Assembly (NCBI RefSeq): GCF_900099785.1
Contig: NZ_FNDS01000003.1
Location: 434,001-498,000 of the forward strand
DNA: 64,000 nt
Source: Pseudomonas panipatensis
GTDB lineage: Bacteria > Pseudomonadota > Gammaproteobacteria > Pseudomonadales > Pseudomonadaceae
Reading direction: 5' to 3'
Made by a program: the position numbers and the translations under genes. Positions within the stretch are counted from its first letter, which is position 1. Each line of letters starts with the position of its first letter. The notes under the pieces are model-generated. The model did no database searches. It was given only the letters and a program-made list of their open reading frames with translations, and was not told the origin of the DNA. Of the stretch, positions 60,395-64,000 are shown piece after piece.

Positions 60395-61438
60395 ATGGAG
60401 ATTTCCATGGATAGCCCACGCAAACGCCGCGGCGCCGGCCGCGTCACCCTCAGCGCCGTGGCCGAGCGCGCCGGGGTTTCGGCGATCAGCGTGTCGCGCT
60501 ATTTCAACCAGCCGGGGCAGCTCTCCGAGGACCTGCGCGAGCGCATCGGCGCGGCGGTGGCGGCGCTGGGCTATGTGCCCAACCAGGTGGCCGGCGGCCT
60601 GGCCTCGGCGCGCGGGCGCATCGTCGGCATGGTGGTGCCGAACATCTCCGGGCCGATCTTCGCCGACACCATCCAGGCCTTCAGCGACGCCCTGGCCGCA
60701 GCCGGCTACCAGGTGCTGCTGGCCTCCAGCTATTTCTCCGAGGACAAGGAAGAAAGCGCGGTGCGCGCCTTCCTCGGCTGGAACCCGGCGGCGCTGGTGC
60801 TGACCAGCCATTTCCACAGCGCGGCCTGCGAAGCCTTGCTGGCCGCCGCCGACATCCCGCTGCTGGAAATGTGGGACTACCAGCCGCAGCGCGCGCCCAT
60901 CCAGATCGGCTTCTCCCATTACCAGGTCGGCGTCGACGCGGCGCGCTACCTGTACGGCAAGGGTTATCGGCGCATCGCCTTCGTGCAGAACAGCGCGCCG
61001 GGCGACTACAGTGCCCTCGACCGCCGCGACGGCTACGCCGACACCCTGCGCGCCCTCGGCCTGCAGCCCTGGATGTTCGTGCCCACCGCCGCCGCGCCCT
61101 TCGAGGCCGGCAGGCAGGCCATGGAAGCGCTGATGGCGCGCAGCGAACGCCCCGACGCGATCATCTTCGCCAACGACAACCTCGCCGCCGGCGGCCTGCT
61201 CGCCGGCCAGCGCGCCGGCCTGCGCATTCCCCAGGACTGCGCGGTGCTCGGCTTCGGCGACTACCCGTTCGCGGAGATGCTCCTGCCCAGCCTCACCACC
61301 CTCAAGCCGCCGGCCCGCGAGATCGGCGAACGCGCTGCCGAGCGCGTGCTCCAGGCCATCGGCGCGCGGCCGTCGGAGCAGGCGCCGGAGCGCCTGAATC
61401 TGCTGCACTGCCGGGTGGTGGAGCGGGAGAGTTGCTGA
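60395..61438 (+). CDS. LacI-family transcriptional regulator
   Basis: This 347-residue repressor (or 343 residues from ATG 60407) has the helix-turn-helix VTLSAVAERAGVSAISVSRYF, hinge LPNQVAGGLAS-like helix and a periplasmic-binding-protein-like ligand domain (IVGMVVPNISGPIFADTIQ, AIIFANDNLAAGGLLAGQRAG). It resembles GntR-type gluconate repressors, but its neighbours suggest another ligand. It is divergent from the TonB operon with a perfect operator between them. Confidence 0.9.
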   Translation: MEISMDSPRKRRGAGRVTLSAVAERAGVSAISVSRYFNQPGQLSEDLRERIGAAVAALGYVPNQVAGGLASARGRIVGMVVPNISGPIFADTIQAFSDALAAAGYQVLLASSYFSEDKEESAVRAFLGWNPAALVLTSHFHSAACEALLAAADIPLLEMWDYQPQRAPIQIGFSHYQVGVDAARYLYGKGYRRIAFVQNSAPGDYSALDRRDGYADTLRALGLQPWMFVPTAAAPFEAGRQAMEALMARSERPDAIIFANDNLAAGGLLAGQRAGLRIPQDCAVLGFGDYPFAEMLLPSLTTLKPPAREIGERAAERVLQAIGARPSEQAPERLNLLHCRVVERESC

Positions 61439-61456
61439 GCGCCGCCGACCTGGCGC

Positions 61457-61888
61457 TCACAGCGTGCTGAGGCGTTTCTTCAGGTAGAGGCGCTGGTGTC
61501 CCGGCGGGCAGTCTTCGAGGACGCCCATCACCTCGAAGCCCTGCTTCTGGTAGAAGCCCGGCGCCTGGAAGCTGTAGGTGTAGAGGAACACGCCGACGCA
61601 GCCGCGGCGCCGCGCTTCCTCTTCGGCCAGCGCCAGTAGGTGCGCGCCGAGCCCGGCGCCGCGCTGCGTGGCGTGCAGCCACAGGTAGTCGATGTACAGC
61701 CAGCCCATGCCCGAGTGGCCGAACAGGCCGCCGACCAGCTGCCCGGCGCCATCGTGGGCGTACAGCTCGATATCTTCGTAGGCGTAGGGACCGATGCGCT
61801 CGATGTTGTACGCACGCAATTCCTGGTGGATGACTTCCCGGGCCTGCGGGTCGGCGCCGAGGGTGAAGCGGTAGCTGGGGTGTGCCAT
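61457..61888 (-). CDS. GNAT-family N-acetyltransferase
   Basis: The 143-residue protein has the GNAT acetyl-CoA loop (LHATQRGAGLGAHLLALAEEEARRRG) and strand-helix ending FYQKQGFEVMGVLEDCPPGHQRLYLKKRL. CAGGAGG precedes the ATG. Substrate unknown. It is convergent with the lacI gene, whose stop lies 18 bp away. Confidence 0.88.
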   Translation of the reverse strand: MAHPSYRFTLGADPQAREVIHQELRAYNIERIGPYAYEDIELYAHDGAGQLVGGLFGHSGMGWLYIDYLWLHATQRGAGLGAHLLALAEEEARRRGCVGVFLYTYSFQAPGFYQKQGFEVMGVLEDCPPGHQRLYLKKRLSTL

Positions 61889-61992
61889 GTGGCCTCCTGA
61901 GCGGACGAAACGCCGAGTCTAGGGAAAATCCCCAGGTGCTGTCCGCTGCATTCGCTCTCGGCACCTCGCAGCAGGACGTGCCGCCAGGGCAG

Positions 61993-63330
61993 TCAGCGCA
62001 TCTGGAACAGCTCCTGGTGGAAGTCGCGGGCGTTCAGACCGTGGGCCAGCAGGTCATGGCGCAGCGCCCGGCCAAAGGCGGCCGGGCCGCAGAACCAGAC
62101 GCTGGCGTCCTGCCAGTCGGGCAGTTCCTGGCGCAGGCGCTCGCCGCTGAGGCGGCCATTCTGGCCGGCCAGCAGCAGGTGCAGGCGCACCCCGGCCGCC
62201 ATGGCGTCGGCATACAGGTTGTCGATGGCTTGGGCGGAGTACTCGCCGGATGGGTGGTAGAGGTCGATGTCGTGCTGCCGATCGGGTTCCAGCGCCAGTT
62301 GCTTGAGGCGGGCGACGAAGGGCGTGATGCCGATGCCGGCGCCGATCCAGATCTGGCGCTTTTTCTGGTCCTCGAAGGTGAAGCAGCCGTAAGGCCCCTC
62401 CACGGTCACCGGCATGCCCAGGCGCAGGCGCTGCGGCAACTGACTGGTGTGGTCGCCCAGGGCCTTGGTGATGAAGGTGATCTCCGGCTGCTGCGGGCGC
62501 CAGGCCGAGGCGATGGTGTAGGGGTGCGCGCCCTCGCGGGCCGAGGAGGTGACGAAGGCGAACTGACCGGCCTTGTGTCCGGGCCAGCCGGGTTCCAGGG
62601 CGATGCGGGTTTCCAGCACGTCCAGCTCGGGGTAGGGGATCAGCGTCTGGATGCTGCCCCGCACCTTGCGCTCGGCGCCGATGCGCTTGAACAGCGCCTT
62701 GAGCGCCGCCAGGCTGCCGCCGACCAGCAGCAGCGCGGTGAACAGGCCGACCGGCGCGCTCCAGTAGCTGAACTTGAGCAGCACCACCGAGTGGTACGCC
62801 AGCAGCAGATAGAGCGCGGCGAGGAGGATGTGGGTCTTGGCGAACCAGCGGTAGGGGAAGCGCTTGAACAGCGCCAGCACGATCAGCACCACGGCGGCGT
62901 AGAACGCCCATTCGCCGAGGCTCTCGGCCAGCCCGCGCTGATCGTGCAGCCACTGCTCCAGCGGGCCCAGTTGCGCCGCCGCGCCGCCAGCGCGCGGCGG
63001 TCGGGTCAGCCAGCCCCAGCCGACCGCCCACTTGGTGCCCTTGGCCCAGACCCAGTGCGCGCTGGCGAATGCCAGGGCGCTGATGCCCAGCCACTTGTGC
63101 AGCCGGTACATCTTGTCGAGGCCGCCGAGCAGCGGCTCGATGCGCCGCGGGCGCACCGCCAGCAGCAGGGCCACGCTCATCGCCGCGATGGCGAGGATGC
63201 CGGTGTACTGCACCTGCAGGGTACGCAGGGCGAAGTAGCTCAGCGGCTGCGGCAACACGCTGTCCGCCAGCGCCCAGAGCAGGCTCAGGCCGATCAGCAA
63301 TGCCCACAAGGCGATCTTGATGTTCTTCAT
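61993..63330 (-). CDS. Ferric-reductase-like transmembrane oxidoreductase (haem membrane domain plus FAD/NAD domain)
   Basis: ATG 63330 gives 445 residues. The N-terminal half has six membrane helices with paired histidines (MYRLHKWLGISALAFASAHWVW, FAKTHILLAALYLLLAYHSVVLL) for haem. The C-terminal half is an FNR-type module: FAD site HPYTIAS, NAD site WIGAGIGITPFVARL and the WFCGPAAFG end. This layout is that of the ferric reductase/NADPH-oxidase group. It probably moves electrons across the inner membrane; acceptor unknown. Confidence 0.88.
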   Translation of the reverse strand: MKNIKIALWALLIGLSLLWALADSVLPQPLSYFALRTLQVQYTGILAIAAMSVALLLAVRPRRIEPLLGGLDKMYRLHKWLGISALAFASAHWVWAKGTKWAVGWGWLTRPPRAGGAAAQLGPLEQWLHDQRGLAESLGEWAFYAAVVLIVLALFKRFPYRWFAKTHILLAALYLLLAYHSVVLLKFSYWSAPVGLFTALLLVGGSLAALKALFKRIGAERKVRGSIQTLIPYPELDVLETRIALEPGWPGHKAGQFAFVTSSAREGAHPYTIASAWRPQQPEITFITKALGDHTSQLPQRLRLGMPVTVEGPYGCFTFEDQKKRQIWIGAGIGITPFVARLKQLALEPDRQHDIDLYHPSGEYSAQAIDNLYADAMAAGVRLHLLLAGQNGRLSGERLRQELPDWQDASVWFCGPAAFGRALRHDLLAHGLNARDFHQELFQMR

Positions 63331-63500
63331 GGCGAACTCCGCTGGCGGCGACTGCCGGCCATTTTCAGGCAAAAGGCGCCCACGCAGAAGCACCGTCGGC
63401 GCGGGCGCTGCCGGCCAGCGATACGCGTGGGCGGAATCGCCAGGCCGACTACTATCAATAGGTGCCCGAGCGGCGGCGAAGACAGGACAAGGAGAAGCGC

Positions 63501-64000
63501 GTGAATCATCTGCTGGTCGCAACGATCGTGTTCGTCTGCCTGTTCGGCAGCGCGCTGCTCGGCTCGCTCCTGCGCAGGTGCCTGCCCACGCACCACCTGA
63601 GCGAGGATTCGATCAGCGTGGTGAAGCTCGCCACCGGGTTGATCGCGACCATGGCCGCGCTGGTGCTGGGCCTGCTGGTGTCGTCGGCCAAGGGCACTTT
63701 CGATACGGCCAATGCGCAACTGGTGGGCGCGGCGGCGAAGGTCATTCAGTTCGACCGCACGCTGTCCCAGTACGGCACGGAAACCGAGGAAATCCGTGGC
63801 CTGCTCAAGCACAACTTCGCAGCCGTGCTGCAGGTGCTGGAAAGCCGCGATTCCGCGCAACTGGCGCTGCTCGACAAGGAGCCGGCGGTGAGCCGCGCGG
63901 AAGATTTGCAGCGCCGTGTGCAGGCCCTGCTGCCCGCCACCGATGCGCAGCGCCAGCTCAAGGCGCGCGCCCTGCAATTGATGGATGAGGTGTTCGCCAT
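63501..64000 (+). CDS. DUF4239-like (bestrophin-like) membrane protein, 3' end outside window
   Basis: GTG 63501 behind AAGGAG starts an open frame that runs off the right edge (166 residues visible). It has two membrane helices (residues 3-21 and about 46-65, KLATGLIATMAALVLGLLVSSAKG) and then a helical soluble region (TANAQLVGAAAKVIQFDRTLSQYGTETEEIRGLLKH). The pattern matches DUF4239/bestrophin-like proteins of unknown role. Confidence 0.75.
   Translation, partial: MNHLLVATIVFVCLFGSALLGSLLRRCLPTHHLSEDSISVVKLATGLIATMAALVLGLLVSSAKGTFDTANAQLVGAAAKVIQFDRTLSQYGTETEEIRGLLKHNFAAVLQVLESRDSAQLALLDKEPAVSRAEDLQRRVQALLPATDAQRQLKARALQLMDEVFA

Noticed and set aside
1-64000. CRISPR arrays, rRNA genes, complete tRNA genes or phage structural genes
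   Set aside because: Looked for while reading; no regularly spaced repeats, rRNA motifs or full cloverleaf sequences were seen.

Overview
The window is GC-rich DNA of a gamma-proteobacterium, most likely a Pseudomonas. Supporting this are Anr-type FNR boxes (TTGAT-N4-ATCAA), paired universal-stress proteins, sigma-54 promoters of the GG-N10-GC type and frequent GTG/TTG starts. About half of it (1-14.1 kb and 18.8-39.0 kb) is a second, lateral-type (Flag-2/laf) flagellar system rather than the usual polar one. This call rests on gene order: lafK, fliEFGHIJ, flgMN, fliDSTKL, lafS(fliA), motAB, then lafZ, lafA, flgA, flgBCDEFGHIJKL, lafW. The order matches enterobacterial Flag-2 and Vibrio lateral clusters.

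Layout: 1-7.4 kb carries the sigma-54 activator LafK (cut by the left edge), the basal body/export ATPase genes and flgM/flgN. 7.76-14.1 kb is one fliD-to-motB operon ending in the lateral sigma-28 and stator genes. 14.2-18.8 kb is an insertion: degraded IS5/IS3-type transposases around an AT-rich block with a small ABM-like protein, an ATP-grasp ligase and a truncated Rieske oxygenase. A diverged 53-bp copy of the motB 3' end sits at its far border. 18.8-21.2 kb holds a ToxR/ToxS-like membrane regulator pair (lafZ plus partner) and the lateral flagellin gene on the minus strand. 21.6-27.65 kb is a four-gene viosamine-like glycosylation island (giant glycosyltransferase, PLP aminotransferase, methyltransferase, acetyltransferase). 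27.6-39.0 kb is flgA and the long flgB-lafW operon.

Regulatory sites explain how the flagellar part may work. Sigma-54 promoters precede fliD and flgB. A bipartite element, TTTAAGT-N13-GGTCGCCT (one copy CTTAAGT), occurs with identical spacing upstream of flgM, fliD and lafA. I propose it as the promoter read by the lateral sigma factor LafS. LafK/sigma-54 would start the fliD operon that encodes LafS, LafS would amplify its own operon and switch on flagellin, and FlgM would restrain it.

39-50 kb is mostly chromosomal: a small conserved protein, a HExxH protein, a LysR/EamA pair, an FNR/Anr-type regulator, glutamine-dependent NAD synthetase, and an oxygen-limitation cluster (two double-USP proteins, an FAD/NAD reductase, a CHAD protein, a GNAT protein and a 58-aa ORF) with four perfect Anr boxes. 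50.2-54.4 kb is a decay zone of IS5 and IS110 remnants around two AT-rich genes of unknown function. 54.4-61.4 kb is a sulfur/organosulfur-type set (SsuA-like binding protein, aldo/keto reductase, FMN monooxygenase, TonB receptor) with a divergent LacI regulator and a perfect palindromic operator. 61.4-64 kb has a GNAT protein, a ferric-reductase-like flavohaem protein and the start of a DUF4239-like membrane protein cut by the right edge.
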